A stretch of 64,000 nt of DNA from Cupriavidus laharis (GCF_914271435.1 NZ_CAJZAI010000010.1:118347-182346); one strand, 5' to 3'; counted from the stretch's first letter, positions 36,500 through 47,154 are shown. Numbers and translations: made by a program. Notes: generated by a model from the sequence alone, not told the origin.

Positions 36500-37249
36500 A
36501 TGTTCCAACTCATGCGCCGCCACCCCGCCTGGACCACCGCCATTGCCGGCGGCCTGGCGGCAGCAGGCTTTGCCCTGCACGCCATGGCGGCGGGCGAACC
36601 CGGCCCCGATCGCATCAAGGAATCCCTGCAGAAGATGCTGGGCAGCCGCGCCGAGGTGAAGAGCGTGACCAAGACCCCGGTGCCGGGGCTGTTCGAGGTC
36701 AACGTCGGCGGGCAGGTCGTCTACACCGACGCCAGTGGCCGCTACGTGATCAATGGCGAACTGATCGATACCAAGACCGGCACCAACCTGACCGAAGAGC
36801 GCATGGCGGACATCAACCGCATCAAGTGGTCCGACCTGCCGCTGGCGCGCGCCATCAAGTGGACGAAGGGTGACGGCAGCCGCCAGATCGCCGTGTTCTC
36901 CGATCCGAACTGCGGGTACTGCAAGCGCATCGAGCAGACCTTCCAGCAAATGGACAACATCACGGTCTACACCTTCCTGTATCCGGTGCTGTCGCCCGAT
37001 TCGGAAACCAAGGCGAAGCAGGTCTGGTGCGCCGCCGACCGCACCAAGGCCTGGCGCGACTGGATGCTGAGCAGGGTGGCCCTGACCGGCAATGGCAATT
37101 GCAAGACACCGGTCGACGACAACCTCGCGCTCGGCCAGAGCATGAACATCACGGGCACGCCGGCCGTTTTCTTCATGGACGGCACGCGCATCCCGGGTGC
37201 GGCTGATGCCGGCACGCTCGAACGCAAGTTCGCCAGCATCAAGAAGTAA
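36500..37249 (+). CDS. dsbC: Thiol:disulfide interchange protein DsbC
   Basis: 249 residues. N-terminal signal segment (about 1-33), a DsbC dimerisation domain (about 35-100 with IKESLQKMLGSRAEVKSV), then a thioredoxin domain with CGYC at 138-141 in SDPNCGYCKRIEQ and a cis-Pro near GTPAVFFMDG. It isomerises wrong disulfides in the periplasm, kept reduced by DsbD. Followed by a strong terminator. Confidence 0.93.
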   Translation: MFQLMRRHPAWTTAIAGGLAAAGFALHAMAAGEPGPDRIKESLQKMLGSRAEVKSVTKTPVPGLFEVNVGGQVVYTDASGRYVINGELIDTKTGTNLTEERMADINRIKWSDLPLARAIKWTKGDGSRQIAVFSDPNCGYCKRIEQTFQQMDNITVYTFLYPVLSPDSETKAKQVWCAADRTKAWRDWMLSRVALTGNGNCKTPVDDNLALGQSMNITGTPAVFFMDGTRIPGAADAGTLERKFASIKK

Positions 37250-37281
37250 GGCGCGGCCGGCTGTGTCCCGGCCCGAGCAGG

Positions 37282-37306
37282 CGGCCGGACCCAGTCCGGC
37301 CGTTTT
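37282..37306 (+). terminator. Rho-independent terminator after dsbC
   Basis: CGGCCGGAC (37282-37290) pairs perfectly with GTCCGGCCG (37294-37302) around a 3-base loop and is followed by four T. Confidence 0.8.
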
Positions 37307-37375
37307 GCATTCCGGGCCATCCCCGGATCATCCCTTCACGGCAGATCGCCCGGCAGGGCGGCACAGGAGACTTCC

Positions 37376-38380
37376 ATGACGTTCCAGGCATTGCTGCTGA
37401 CCCAGGCCGACGGCGCGACCCAGGCCAACATCGCCACGCTGGACGAGGCACAACTGCCCGCCGATGGCGATGTGCTGGTCGCGGTGGACTATTCCACCAT
37501 CAACTTCAAGGACGGGCTGGCCATCACCGGCCGCTCGCCGGTGGTGCGCAAGTGGCCGATGGTGGCCGGTATCGATGGTGCCGGTACGGTGCTGGAGTCG
37601 TCCCACCCGCGCTGGAAGGCCGGCGACAAGGTCATCCTGAACGGCTATGGCGTGGGTGAAACGCACTGGGGCTGCCTGGCGCAGCGCGCGCGCCTGAAGG
37701 GCGACTGGCTGGTGCGCTTGCCCGATGCCTTCACCACGCGCCAGGCCATGGCGATCGGCACGGCGGGCTATACGGCCATGCTGTCGGTGCTGGGACTGGA
37801 GCGCGGCGGCGTGAATGGGCCAGTGCGGCCCGGCGACGGCGACGTGCTGGTCACCGGCGCTTCCGGCGGCGTGGGCACGGTGGCGATCGCGATCCTCGGC
37901 AAGCTCGGTTATCGCGTGGTGGCTTCCACCGGCAAGCGGAACGAAGCGGACTTCCTCAAGGCGCTCGGCGCGGCGGAGGTCATCGACCGCGCGGAACTGT
38001 CCGCGCCAGGCAAGCCGCTGCAGAAGGAACGCTGGGCCGCCGTGGTGGACGCGGTCGGCTCGCACACGCTGGTCAACGCCTGCGCGCAGGTGCGCTACGG
38101 CGGCGTGGTCACGGCATGCGGGCTCGCGCAGGGCATGGATTTCCCGGCGTCCGTGGCGCCGTTCATCCTGCGCGGCGTGACGCTGGCCGGCATCGACAGC
38201 GTGATGGCAGCCATGGCCTTGCGCGAGCAGGCCTGGGCGCGGCTGGCCACGGACCTGGAGCCGGATCGCCTGAATGCCATCACGCGCGAGATCGGACTGG
38301 GCGAGGCCATCGACGCTGGCCGCAGCATCGTCGAAGGTGGTCTGCGCGGACGCACCGTGGTCAACGTCAACCGCACCTGA
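37376..38380 (+). CDS. acuI: Acrylyl-CoA reductase AcuI / YhdH-type MDR oxidoreductase
   Basis: 334 residues of the zinc-free medium-chain dehydrogenase/reductase family. The N-terminus MTFQALLLTQADGATQAN and the block VDYSTINFKDGLAITGRSPV are typical of YhdH/AcuI. The NADPH-binding VTGASGGVGTVAIAILGKLG is mid-protein. It reduces acrylyl-CoA to propionyl-CoA and protects against acryloyl toxicity. A standalone gene with a GGAGA site. Confidence 0.87.
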   Translation: MTFQALLLTQADGATQANIATLDEAQLPADGDVLVAVDYSTINFKDGLAITGRSPVVRKWPMVAGIDGAGTVLESSHPRWKAGDKVILNGYGVGETHWGCLAQRARLKGDWLVRLPDAFTTRQAMAIGTAGYTAMLSVLGLERGGVNGPVRPGDGDVLVTGASGGVGTVAIAILGKLGYRVVASTGKRNEADFLKALGAAEVIDRAELSAPGKPLQKERWAAVVDAVGSHTLVNACAQVRYGGVVTACGLAQGMDFPASVAPFILRGVTLAGIDSVMAAMALREQAWARLATDLEPDRLNAITREIGLGEAIDAGRSIVEGGLRGRTVVNVNRT

Positions 38381-38420
38381 TCGCACCTGAGCGTGCGACA
38401 GCCTCGGCGGATCACGCCGA

Positions 38421-40259
38421 ATGACGAACGATACAATCATGCCCATGACGCCGATCCGCTATGCCATCGCCCCGCTTCAGCCCGAAGCGCATCTCTTCGC
38501 CGTCACCGTCACGGTGACTTCGCCCGATCCCGCCGGCCAGCGCTTCTTCCTGCCGGCATGGATTCCGGGCAGCTACATGATTCGCGACTTCGCGCGCCAT
38601 ATCGTGCGCATCCGTGCCGATGCGGGCGGCAAGCCGGTGGCGCTGGCCAAGCTCGACAAGCAGAGCTGGCAGGCGGCGCCGGTCGACGCATCCGCCGGTC
38701 CGCTTACGCTGAGCTATGAAGTCTATGCCTGGGATTTGTCGGTGCGCGCCGCGCATCTCGACACAACCCACGGCTTTTTCAACGGCAGTTCGGTCTTCCT
38801 GTGCGTGGACGGGCAAGAGGATCAGCCTTGCACGGTGGACATCCATCCGCCTGCCGGCGAGACCTACCGCAACTGGCGAGTGGCCACCGCGATGCGCGAG
38901 GCCTCGGGGGGCGAGGGCGCCAAGCGCTATGGCTTCGGCCGCTTCCAGGTCGCCGGCTACGACGAACTGGTCGACCACCCGGTCGAAATGGGCGATTTCC
39001 TCATGGCCAGCTTCCGCGCATGCGGCGCCCAGCATGACGTGGTGTTCACGGGCCGCGTGCCGCAGCTCGACATCGACCGCGTCTGCCGCGACCTCAAGAA
39101 GATCTGCGAGGCCCAGATCCGCCTGTTCGAACCGCGCAGCGCGCGCGCCCCGTTCCTCGACAGCAATCGCCGCTATGTCTTCATGACGATGGTGACCACC
39201 GACGGCTATGGCGGCCTGGAGCACCGTGCCAGCACCGCGCTGATGTGCGCGCGCTCGGACCTGCCGGTGCGCGGCGACAGCGAGACCAGCGAGGGCTACC
39301 GCACCTTCCTGGGCCTGTGCAGCCATGAGTATTTCCACACCTGGAACGTCAAGCGCATCAAGCCCGCGGCGTTCGTGCCGTACCGGCTGCAGGAGGAAAC
39401 CTACACGCCGCTGCTGTGGCTGTTCGAGGGCGTCACGAGCTACTACGACGACCTGGTGCTGGTGCGTTCGGGCTGCGTGACAGATACGCAGTACGTCGAG
39501 ATGCTGGCCAAGACCTGGAACGGTGTGCTGCGTGGCAATGGCCGCACCAAGCAAAGCGTGGCGGAAAGCTCGTTCGATGCGTGGACCAAGTATTACCGGC
39601 AGGATGAGAACGCACCGAATGCCATCGTCAGCTACTACACCAAGGGCTCGCTGGTGGCGCTCACGCTCGACCTGACCATCCGCGACAAGTCCGGCGGGCG
39701 GCGTTCGCTCGATGACGTGATGCGCGCGCTGTGGCAGCGCTACGGGCGCGACTTCTATGCGCCGGATGCCGTGCAGCGCGGTGTCACCGAGGCCGAAGTC
39801 CATGCGCTGTTCGACGAGGTCACGGGCCTGCGTCTGGGCGCGCTGCTGCGCTCGCTGACAGAAGGCACCGGCGAGCTGCCGCTCGCGCCACTGTTCAAGC
39901 GCTTCGGCGTCAAGGCCGAGGCGCAGAAGCCGGCCCGCACCGCGGCGCTGGGCATCAAGACCAAGACCGACGACGGCTGGGTGCGCGTGACCCAGGTGCT
40001 CGACGGCGGTGCGGCGCAGGCCGGGGGGGTATCCGCCGGCGACCTGCTCGCCGCGGTCGACGGCCTGCGTGTGGCGCCCGGCCAGTTCGACAAGCTGCTC
40101 GCGCGCTACCGCGCCGGCGACGCGGTCACGCTGCACGTGTTCCGGCGCGACGAACTGCATGTGCTGCCGCTCACGCTCGCGCGCGAACCTGCGGCACAGT
40201 ACAAGCTGAGCCTCGACAGCGGCCGCCACGCATCGCGCACGCGCTGGCTGGGCCGCTGA
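38421..40259 (+). CDS. M61 family metallopeptidase with PDZ domain
   Basis: 612 residues. The zinc site HEYFH is at 302-306 in SHEYFHTWNVKRIKP, the M61 glycyl aminopeptidase hallmark, with the third ligand Glu downstream in LLWLFEGVTSYYDD. An N-terminal beta domain precedes it, and a PDZ domain (about 500-600, VLDGGAAQAGGVSAGDLLAAV-like) ends the protein. No signal peptide is seen. Starts at 38421, 38439 and 38445 are all in frame; TACAAT just before the last of these could drive a leaderless transcript, so the true start is uncertain by up to 8 codons. Confidence 0.88.
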   Translation: MTNDTIMPMTPIRYAIAPLQPEAHLFAVTVTVTSPDPAGQRFFLPAWIPGSYMIRDFARHIVRIRADAGGKPVALAKLDKQSWQAAPVDASAGPLTLSYEVYAWDLSVRAAHLDTTHGFFNGSSVFLCVDGQEDQPCTVDIHPPAGETYRNWRVATAMREASGGEGAKRYGFGRFQVAGYDELVDHPVEMGDFLMASFRACGAQHDVVFTGRVPQLDIDRVCRDLKKICEAQIRLFEPRSARAPFLDSNRRYVFMTMVTTDGYGGLEHRASTALMCARSDLPVRGDSETSEGYRTFLGLCSHEYFHTWNVKRIKPAAFVPYRLQEETYTPLLWLFEGVTSYYDDLVLVRSGCVTDTQYVEMLAKTWNGVLRGNGRTKQSVAESSFDAWTKYYRQDENAPNAIVSYYTKGSLVALTLDLTIRDKSGGRRSLDDVMRALWQRYGRDFYAPDAVQRGVTEAEVHALFDEVTGLRLGALLRSLTEGTGELPLAPLFKRFGVKAEAQKPARTAALGIKTKTDDGWVRVTQVLDGGAAQAGGVSAGDLLAAVDGLRVAPGQFDKLLARYRAGDAVTLHVFRRDELHVLPLTLAREPAAQYKLSLDSGRHASRTRWLGR

Positions 40260-40309
40260 AGTCCGCTTCGCCCGCAGCATCTCCGTCAGCCTGACCCAGC
40301 CACGCGTCC

Positions 40310-42637
40310 ATGCAATACGCGCACGATCCCCGCACCTTCGTCTATTCGCACTATGTCTACCGTGGCCTGCGCTCGGCCACGGGCGTGATCGGCGCCACGC
40401 TGATCGCGCTGCAGTTCGCGGACCTGCCCACGGCGATGGTGGTGTCGATGGGTGCGCTGTGCACCAGCTTGATGGACCTGCCCAGCCCGGTGAGCCACAA
40501 GTTCAACGAGATGCTCGCCAGCGTGCTGCTGTGCGGCGCCGTCACGCTGGTGGTGGCGCTTGCCACGCCGTTCCCGCGCGTGATGCCGTTCGTCCTGGTG
40601 CTGGTCACCTTCATGGCCGGCATGATGACGGTGTACGGCAACAAGACGCTGCCGCTGCAGTTTTCCACGCTGTTCGTGATGACGCTGACCATCAACGAGG
40701 ACTTCGTGGTGCGCCGCGCGCTCGAGCATACGGCGCTGTTCATCCTTGGTGCGGTGGCCTATCTCGCGTACGCGATGCTCGTGAGCTGGGTGACCGAGCG
40801 CCGGACCAAGCAGCAGATCCTGGCCGAGTCGCTGTACGAGATGGCGAGCTACCTCGAGGTCAAGGCCGGCTTCTACGATGCGGGCAACGACTACGAGGCC
40901 CAGTTCAACCAGCTCGTGCGCCAGCAGATCATCGTGGCCGAGCGCCAGCAGGCCGCGCGCGACCTCGTTCTGCGCGGCAACCGCACGCCGCATGACGGGC
41001 TGCTGGTGCAGGTTCACCTGCGCATGCTCGACCTGTACGAGTACATCCTGTCGACCAACACCGACTATCCGCTGCTGCGCCAGACCTTCGGCGGCACGCC
41101 GGTGCTGGACCACCTGCGCGGGCTGGTGATGCTGATGTGCAAGGACGTCGAGGAGATCGCCTACGAGGTCACGCGCGGGCGTCCGTCCTACGCCGCCGTC
41201 GACTACCGCGACGGCCTGCGCGCGGTGGAGCGCGAAATCGCCCAACTGCGCCACCACCACATTCCGCTGGCGGCAATGACGGCGCTGGCCGAGACGCTGG
41301 ACATGATCCGCGGCGCCATCACGCTGATCGGGCAGTTGCATGAAGCCTCGCGCACGCCTGTCGAGCCGGCCAAGGTGCTGCCCGGCGCGGACATGACGCC
41401 GTTCCTGACGCGCCAGAAGTATGAGCTTGGCGTGCTGCGCGACAACCTGAAGTGGCGTTCGCCCGCGTTCCGCTTCGCGCTGCGGATCTCGATGGCGGTG
41501 GCGCTCGGGCTGTGGCTGGCGGACCACCTGCCGTACGCTTCGCATGGATACTGGATCCTGCTGACCATCATCGTCATCCTGAAGCCCAACTTCAGCATGA
41601 CCAAGCAGCGCTACAACGACCGCGTGATCGGTACGCTGATCGGCTGCATCATTTCCGTGGGCATCCTGAAGGTGTTCCACGAGCCGCTGGTCCTGCTTGG
41701 TTTCCTGTTCCTGGCGCTGGTGGCGAGCGCGGCGTTCTCGACCATCAAGTACCGCTATACGGCGATCGCGGCGTGCGTGCAGGTGCTCATCCAGATCAAC
41801 CTGCTGATGCCGAATACGCAGAATGCCGCAGGCGAGCGGCTGGTCGATACGGTGATCGGCGGCATCATCGCCTCGCTGTTCAGCTTCGTGCTGCCTAGCT
41901 GGGAATACCGCGCGATTCCGAAGCTCGTGGAGAACGTGCTGCAGGCCAACCGCCGCTATATCGCGGCCACGCGCGACCTGCTGCTGCGCCGAGCCAAGGA
42001 TGATTTTGCCTACCGCGTGCAGCGCAAGCAGTTCATGGACGCACTGTCGGCATTGATCGGCTCGTTCCAGCGCATGCTCGACGAGCCCAAGAGCCGGCAC
42101 CGCGCGGTGGATAACCTGAACCGCTTCATCGTGCAGAACTACCTGGTGGCGGCGCACGTGGCGGCGGCGCGCATCCAGGTGCGCCAGCATTATGCGGAAC
42201 TCGATCTTCCCGCGGCGGAAGCTGCGATCGAACAGGCTACCGACGCTGCCAATCGCAGCCTGCAACTCGCGATCGAACGGCTGGCTGCGGACGACCGCGC
42301 GGGCAGTCGCGGTGCCGGATTTATCCGCTCCGGGGAACAGATGGCAAGCGCAGGCGGCCCTTCGCTGGAAGGTTCACTGCAGGAAGGTCCGTCGCCTGAA
42401 CATGCCGATGACCGGCGTGCCCGGCTGGCCGATTCGGCCGACCGGCGCCGTGCCGATGAACTCGCACATGCCGCGGCAGCAGGGGAATCCGTTCATGAAC
42501 CCGGCCCAACGGCCAGCTCCACCGGCCGCTCCGCCAACGCCGTGCTGGAGCGCAGGCTGCGCGCGCTGCGCGAGGATGCCGCCAAGATCGCGCTGCGCAC
42601 GGGCGCGATCGGGCGGGCGATGCGGATGCGGGACTGA
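40310..42637 (+). CDS. FUSC/YccS-type integral membrane protein
   Basis: 775 residues. Two blocks of about five to six transmembrane helices (about 20-165 and 385-535) separated by a cytosolic helical region, the FUSC/YccS layout related to aromatic-acid exporters such as AaeB. DHLPYASHGYWILLTIIVIL opens the second block. The last 100 residues are a low-complexity, charged tail unusual for the family. It could export aromatic acids or affect envelope stress; the substrate is unknown. It follows the M61 gene by 50 bases. Confidence 0.82.
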   Translation: MQYAHDPRTFVYSHYVYRGLRSATGVIGATLIALQFADLPTAMVVSMGALCTSLMDLPSPVSHKFNEMLASVLLCGAVTLVVALATPFPRVMPFVLVLVTFMAGMMTVYGNKTLPLQFSTLFVMTLTINEDFVVRRALEHTALFILGAVAYLAYAMLVSWVTERRTKQQILAESLYEMASYLEVKAGFYDAGNDYEAQFNQLVRQQIIVAERQQAARDLVLRGNRTPHDGLLVQVHLRMLDLYEYILSTNTDYPLLRQTFGGTPVLDHLRGLVMLMCKDVEEIAYEVTRGRPSYAAVDYRDGLRAVEREIAQLRHHHIPLAAMTALAETLDMIRGAITLIGQLHEASRTPVEPAKVLPGADMTPFLTRQKYELGVLRDNLKWRSPAFRFALRISMAVALGLWLADHLPYASHGYWILLTIIVILKPNFSMTKQRYNDRVIGTLIGCIISVGILKVFHEPLVLLGFLFLALVASAAFSTIKYRYTAIAACVQVLIQINLLMPNTQNAAGERLVDTVIGGIIASLFSFVLPSWEYRAIPKLVENVLQANRRYIAATRDLLLRRAKDDFAYRVQRKQFMDALSALIGSFQRMLDEPKSRHRAVDNLNRFIVQNYLVAAHVAAARIQVRQHYAELDLPAAEAAIEQATDAANRSLQLAIERLAADDRAGSRGAGFIRSGEQMASAGGPSLEGSLQEGPSPEHADDRRARLADSADRRRADELAHAAAAGESVHEPGPTASSTGRSANAVLERRLRALREDAAKIALRTGAIGRAMRMRD

Positions 42638-42684
42638 GGAAGAACTCGCTAAGTACCAGCGGCAGGATTCGGCGCGCAACCGTT

Positions 42685-44034
42685 CTATTCGCCTGCTTGC
42701 CCCGCCGCTGTTTGCTCCTCCCTCGGCAACGTCAACATCCCGCTGTTATAGCTGTACTCATACACCTCGCCGTGGCGTCCCCAGTCGATCGCCACGGACA
42801 GCACGCGCTCTGCCTCCTCGGGCTTGAGGAACGCTTCCAGTTCGCGCAGCACCTGCTCCTCGCCGACTTCGCCGTCTTCCGACGCTTCCAGTTCGCGCCG
42901 GATGTGCGCGGCCAGCGCGACATTCGCCAGCAGCTGCCGCCCGAACATTGCCTTGCGCTCGTTCGGCTCGGCCACGTAGTACTCTCGGCCCACTTCGGTG
43001 GTGGTGATGTCACCGCGCTCGATATGCGCAAGCCGCAGCAGCTGCAAGGCTTCGCAGGCTGGCAGCAGGTCGTCGTCGGTCAGCCCGGCCTCGTCGGCCA
43101 GGTGCGGCAGGTCTGCACGGCCGTGGAACGGCGGCTCGGACAGCAGGTCGAGAATGGCCTCCATCTGGCTGATGTCCACATCCGGCAGCCGGTAGCCGAT
43201 CTGGCGCGAGGGCGCCAGGGCCGGCGCGCGCGGCTCGGGCGCCGCCGGCGAGGTCATCAGCATATAGACCTCGTCGATCAGCGCGCGCACCTGGGCGGCG
43301 TCGCGGTTGCGCGGGCGCGGGAACGGCACGCGCACTTCGGCGCGGATGCGCCCCGGATCGCTCGACAGGATGACGATGCGGTCGGCCATCATCACCGCTT
43401 CCTCGATATTGTGCGAAACGATCAGGATGCTCCGGATATTGGCACGGCCGCTTTCCCACAGGTCCAGCATCTCGTCGCGCAGCGTTTCGCCGGTAAGTAC
43501 GTCCAGCGCGGAGAACGCCTCGTCCATCAGCAGCAGGTCGGGCTGGGTCACGAGCGCGCGTGCGATACCCACGCGCTGGCGCATGCCGCCGGACAGCTCG
43601 CGCGGCAGGGCGCCGTTGAAGCCAGACAGGCCGATCATGTCGATGGCCGCCTCGGCGCGGCGCGCGCGCTCGGCCTTGGGCACGCCCTGGGCTTCCAGCC
43701 CAAGCTCCACGTTCTGCTGCACCGTCAGCCACGGGAACAGCGCGAACGACTGGAACACCATGGCGATGCCTTCCGCCGTGCCGGCCAGCCGCTTGCCGCG
43801 GAACCGCACCTCGCCGCGGTCGGCGCCGACCAGTCCGGCCATGATGCGCAACAGTGTCGACTTGCCGGAGCCGGATTTGCCGAGCATGGCCACGATCTCG
43901 CCTTCGCGCAGCGTCAGGTCGACGCCCTCCAGCACGGCGCGGTCGCTCTGGCTGGCGGTGCGGAACATCTTGGAGACGCCGCACAGTTCGATCACGGCCG
44001 GCGCCGTGACGGCGTGGTTCAGGTTTTCTGCCAT
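42685..44034 (-). CDS. ABC transporter ATPase with AAA-associated C-terminal domain
   Basis: 449 residues. The nucleotide-binding domain has Walker A GKSGSGKS at 52-59, signature LSGGM at 147-151 and Walker B LLLMDE at 167-172; it belongs to the nitrate/sulfonate/taurine (SsuB/TauB/NrtD) group. An extra C-terminal domain of about 170 residues (AAA-associated type, with [20 protein letters not shown]) is likely regulatory. It lies 7 bases after the double permease gene, with which it forms an importer. No substrate-binding protein is encoded nearby. Confidence 0.88.
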   Translation of the reverse strand: MAENLNHAVTAPAVIELCGVSKMFRTASQSDRAVLEGVDLTLREGEIVAMLGKSGSGKSTLLRIMAGLVGADRGEVRFRGKRLAGTAEGIAMVFQSFALFPWLTVQQNVELGLEAQGVPKAERARRAEAAIDMIGLSGFNGALPRELSGGMRQRVGIARALVTQPDLLLMDEAFSALDVLTGETLRDEMLDLWESGRANIRSILIVSHNIEEAVMMADRIVILSSDPGRIRAEVRVPFPRPRNRDAAQVRALIDEVYMLMTSPAAPEPRAPALAPSRQIGYRLPDVDISQMEAILDLLSEPPFHGRADLPHLADEAGLTDDDLLPACEALQLLRLAHIERGDITTTEVGREYYVAEPNERKAMFGRQLLANVALAAHIRRELEASEDGEVGEEQVLRELEAFLKPEEAERVLSVAIDWGRHGEVYEYSYNSGMLTLPREEQTAAGQAGE

Positions 44035-44041
44035 CGTTGCC

Positions 44042-45895
44042 TTACAAGCGGGTGCGCTCCTGCGCGAGTTGATACAGGCGGTTCCACAGCAACCGGTTGA
44101 AGCCGACCACGAACAGCGCCATCACGCCGATGCCCAGCGCGATGCGCGGGAAGTCGCCGCGCGCGGTGGTTTCGGCGATATAGCTGCCAAGCCCCGTGGC
44201 CACCAGCGTGCGGTCGCCCCAGGTGACGTATTCCGCCACGATGCTGGCATTCCACGAGCCGCCGGCCGCCGTCACCAGCCCGGTCAGCAGGCTCGGGAAC
44301 ACTGCGGGGATCAGGAAGCGCTTCCACAGCAGCCAGCCGCGCAGGCCGAAATTGCGCGCGGCCAGCTTGAGTTCGGTGGGGATGCCCGAGGCGCCGGCCA
44401 CCACATTGAACAGGATGTACCACTGCGTGCCGAAGATCAGCAGCGGGCTGAGCCAGATTTCCGGGTTCAGGCCGAAGCGCACGATCAGCATGACCACCAG
44501 CGGGAACATCAGGTTGGCAGGGAAAGCAGCCAGGAACTGCGCCACCGGCTGCGCAATGCGCGCCACCGACGGGTTCAGGCCGATGCGGATGCCGATCGGC
44601 ACCCAGATCACGGCCGCCAGCGCGATCAGCAGGATCACGCGCACCATGGTCAGCGTGCCGAGCCAAAGCACATGGCCGACTTCGGCCCAGCCGACCTCGC
44701 TGTGCACGAAGTACATCACGCGGCCCAGCGCGGCCAGCGCCACCAGCAGGATGACTGCGTTGCCGGCGCGTTCGCGCCATTGCATGCGGTGCGGATCGGG
44801 ATTGGCCGGGGCGCGGCCTTGCCGGCGCGCGCCCCACGCCAGCGTGCGCTCAGCCAGCGCCGCGGTGCGCGCCAGCAGGGCCCGTACCCATTCCGAGCGG
44901 CGCAGCAGGTCGAGCAGCCACGACTCGGGCTCCTTGTCCTGCACCAGCGTCTCGAAGCGGAAGCGGTCGGCCCATGCCACCAGCGGGCGGAACAGGAGCT
45001 GGTCATACAGCAGGATGCCGACCAGCATCGCCACGATCGCCCAGCCGATGGCGGCCAGGTCCTGCTGCTGGATGGCCAGCGCGATATAGGAGCCGATGCC
45101 CGGCAGCCGGATGTCGTGGCCGGACACCGAGATGGCTTCCGACGCGACCACGAAGAACCAGCCGCCCGACATCGACATCATCATGTTCCACAGCAGTCCC
45201 GGCATGGCGAACGGCACTTCCAGCCGCCAGAAGCGCTGCCACGGCGACAGGCGGAACATCGCCGCCGCCTCCAGCAGGTCGCCCGGGATGGTGCGGAAGG
45301 ACTGGTACAGGCTGAAGGCCATGTTCCACGCCTGCGAGGTGAAGATCGCGAAGATCGCCGCGCATTCCACGCCGATCAGGTTGCCCGGGAACAGCGCGAT
45401 GAAGCCGGTCACGGTGATCGACAGGAAGCCCAGCACCGGGATCGATTGCAGGATGTCCAGCGCCGGCACCAGCACCTTCTCGGCCGTGCGGTTCTTGGAC
45501 GCCAGCGCCGCGAACGCGAGCGAGAACACCAGCGACGCCGCCAGTGCCGCGAGCATGCGGATGCTGGTGCGCATCAGGTAATAGGGCAGGTAGGCGATGT
45601 CGAGGTGGACCGTCATCGGCTCGCCGGGCACGAACGGCGCGTTCATCTGCCGTGCCGCGAACGCCACCATGACGATGATTGCGAGGAGGATCGGCAGCAG
45701 CGCGAAATCGAAGCGGTTGGGCGGTGCGGTCAGCAGCTGGCTGTCATAGCCGGGCGCTGGCTTGGCCGGATTGTCGTTGGCGGGCTGCTGCATCATGGCG
45801 ATTGGTGGGCTGGCGCGGCCGGCATGGCGGTGACCGGCGGCGGAACGGGCGGCTCGTGGATGGGGCGAGGTCGATGGCTGGGGTGCAGCTGACAT
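44042..45895 (-). CDS. Double ABC permease (two fused BPD_transp_1 domains)
   Basis: About 617 residues from the ATG at 45895; an ATG pair at 45796/45793 would remove a Pro/Ala/His-rich N-terminal stretch and is equally possible. Two permease halves are visible, each with an EAA-type loop: [20 protein letters not shown] in the first and [20 protein letters not shown] in the second. A charged linker lies between them (about 300-350). Such fusions supply both membrane subunits in one chain. The partner ATPase follows directly. Anion or organosulfur uptake is likely from the ATPase class, without proof. Confidence 0.87.
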   Translation of the reverse strand: MSAAPQPSTSPHPRAARSAAGHRHAGRASPPIAMMQQPANDNPAKPAPGYDSQLLTAPPNRFDFALLPILLAIIVMVAFAARQMNAPFVPGEPMTVHLDIAYLPYYLMRTSIRMLAALAASLVFSLAFAALASKNRTAEKVLVPALDILQSIPVLGFLSITVTGFIALFPGNLIGVECAAIFAIFTSQAWNMAFSLYQSFRTIPGDLLEAAAMFRLSPWQRFWRLEVPFAMPGLLWNMMMSMSGGWFFVVASEAISVSGHDIRLPGIGSYIALAIQQQDLAAIGWAIVAMLVGILLYDQLLFRPLVAWADRFRFETLVQDKEPESWLLDLLRRSEWVRALLARTAALAERTLAWGARRQGRAPANPDPHRMQWRERAGNAVILLVALAALGRVMYFVHSEVGWAEVGHVLWLGTLTMVRVILLIALAAVIWVPIGIRIGLNPSVARIAQPVAQFLAAFPANLMFPLVVMLIVRFGLNPEIWLSPLLIFGTQWYILFNVVAGASGIPTELKLAARNFGLRGWLLWKRFLIPAVFPSLLTGLVTAAGGSWNASIVAEYVTWGDRTLVATGLGSYIAETTARGDFPRIALGIGVMALFVVGFNRLLWNRLYQLAQERTRL

Positions 45896-46012
45896 CACGC
45901 TTTGTGGGCGCGCATTCTCTGGTAACGCCTGGGACAGCGGTCTAGTTTACGTCTTGTGGGTGACGTGCCGATGTAGCGGGCCGGTCGACAAGCGACCAAC
46001 AAGGAGCATGCC

Positions 46013-46285
46013 ATGGAAACCTGGCACATGACGGTGCATGGGCGCGTGCAGGGCGTGGGCTACCGCGCGGCCTGCGCGCAGGCGGCCATTTCACTCGGAC
46101 TCAAAGGCTGGGTGCGCAACCGGTCCGACGGCACGGTCGAAGTCATGGCTTTCGGCACGGTGCTGCAATTGGAGGCCCTGCGCAACTGGATGCAGTCAGG
46201 ACCGCCGGCCGCGCATGTGACGCATGTCGATGTGGAGCCAGGGCAGGGGAAGTTCGAGGAGTTCGATCTGCGGCCTACGGCTTAG
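46013..46285 (+). CDS. acyP: Acylphosphatase
   Basis: 90 residues, a single domain. The phosphate-binding VHGRVQGVGYR loop carries catalytic Arg18, and Asn36 in GWVRNRSDG is the second catalytic residue. It hydrolyses acyl-phosphates such as carbamoyl phosphate or 1,3-bisphosphoglycerate. A standalone small gene with an AAGGAG site, convergent with ung across a REP-like palindrome. Confidence 0.94.
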   Translation: METWHMTVHGRVQGVGYRAACAQAAISLGLKGWVRNRSDGTVEVMAFGTVLQLEALRNWMQSGPPAAHVTHVDVEPGQGKFEEFDLRPTA

Positions 46286-46296
46286 CGGCAGGCTCC

Positions 46297-46334
46297 GGTT
46301 CCCCCCTCTCCCGCGGGCCGGAGAGGGGAGAACC
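46297..46334. repeat. REP-like palindrome between acyP and ung
   Basis: Arms of 15 bases (46297-46311 and 46320-46334) pair with one mismatch around an 8-base GC loop. The core CCCCTCTCC/GGAGAGGGG is a familiar dispersed palindrome in Burkholderiaceae. It sits between two convergent stops and may serve as a bidirectional transcript end; no T-tract is present. Confidence 0.6.
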
Positions 46335-46346
46335 GATGAGATCGCC

Positions 46347-47114
46347 TCAGGCTGCCAGCCAGTCGATCGGAGAGCGCCTGTGCGCCTCGAGCCACCGGTT
46401 GGCCTCGCGGAAATGTCCGCAGCCAAGGAAGCCGCGGTGCGCCGATAGCGGCGACGGGTGCGGGGCTTCGAGCACGCAGTGGCTGTCCGTGAGCAGCGGC
46501 TTTTTGGCCTGCGCATGGCTGCCCCACAGCAGGAACACGAGGTTCGGGTGGCTCACGGCCAGTGCGTGGATCAGGCAATCGGTCACGGCCTCCCAGCCGC
46601 GCCGCGCGTGGCTGGCGGCCTGGCCCTGTTCCACGGTCAGCACGGTGTTCAGCAGTAGCACGCCCTGGCGCGCCCAGCCTTCCAGGTTGCCGGAGGCGCG
46701 CGCCGCCGGGCTGTCGCCATACTCGGCTGCAATTTCCTTGAAGATGTTACGCAGGCTCGGCGGCACCTTGATGCCGTCCGGCACCGAGAACGCCAGGCCA
46801 TGCGCTTGCGGCAGTTCCACGCCACCGACCACGCCGGTGCCGTGGTACGGGTCTTGCCCGAGGATGACAACCTTGACCGCATCGGGAGGCGTCAGGTGCA
46901 GTGCATGGAAGACGTCGTGCGGGAAGACCGGCTTGCCGGCGGCGCGCTCGGCGTCGACGAAGGCGGCCAGTTCCCGCCAGGCGTGCGTCGTCAGGCAGGG
47001 TGCCAGCAGCTCGCGCCAGGCGGCGGGCAGGGCGTCGGCCTGGGCTTGCAGCTCCGCGGCTGCGGAGCGTGGCGTTGCGGTGTCGGTCTCAGGGGCGAAC
47101 AGATCGGCTTGCAT
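46347..47114 (-). CDS. ung: Uracil-DNA glycosylase
   Basis: 255 residues from the ATG at 47114; a TTG at 47168 that overlaps the upstream CYTH stop is an alternative. The water-activating loop GQDPYHG is at 86-92 with Asp88, and [11 protein letters not shown] near the C-terminus is the minor-groove loop with the catalytic His. It removes uracil from DNA. Last gene of the minus-strand run that begins with rpe-gph-trp. Confidence 0.95.
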   Translation of the reverse strand: MQADLFAPETDTATPRSAAAELQAQADALPAAWRELLAPCLTTHAWRELAAFVDAERAAGKPVFPHDVFHALHLTPPDAVKVVILGQDPYHGTGVVGGVELPQAHGLAFSVPDGIKVPPSLRNIFKEIAAEYGDSPAARASGNLEGWARQGVLLLNTVLTVEQGQAASHARRGWEAVTDCLIHALAVSHPNLVFLLWGSHAQAKKPLLTDSHCVLEAPHPSPLSAHRGFLGCGHFREANRWLEAHRRSPIDWLAA

Positions 47115-47154
47115 GCGTACGGATTGGCGCTGGATTTGACTGACGGGGGAAGGA

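Noticed and set aside
38412..42265. Two minus-strand frames of over 600 codons opposite the M61 and FUSC genes
   Set aside because: Both are antisense shadows with the same His/Arg/Gln-rich composition; the plus-strand genes carry catalytic and membrane motifs.
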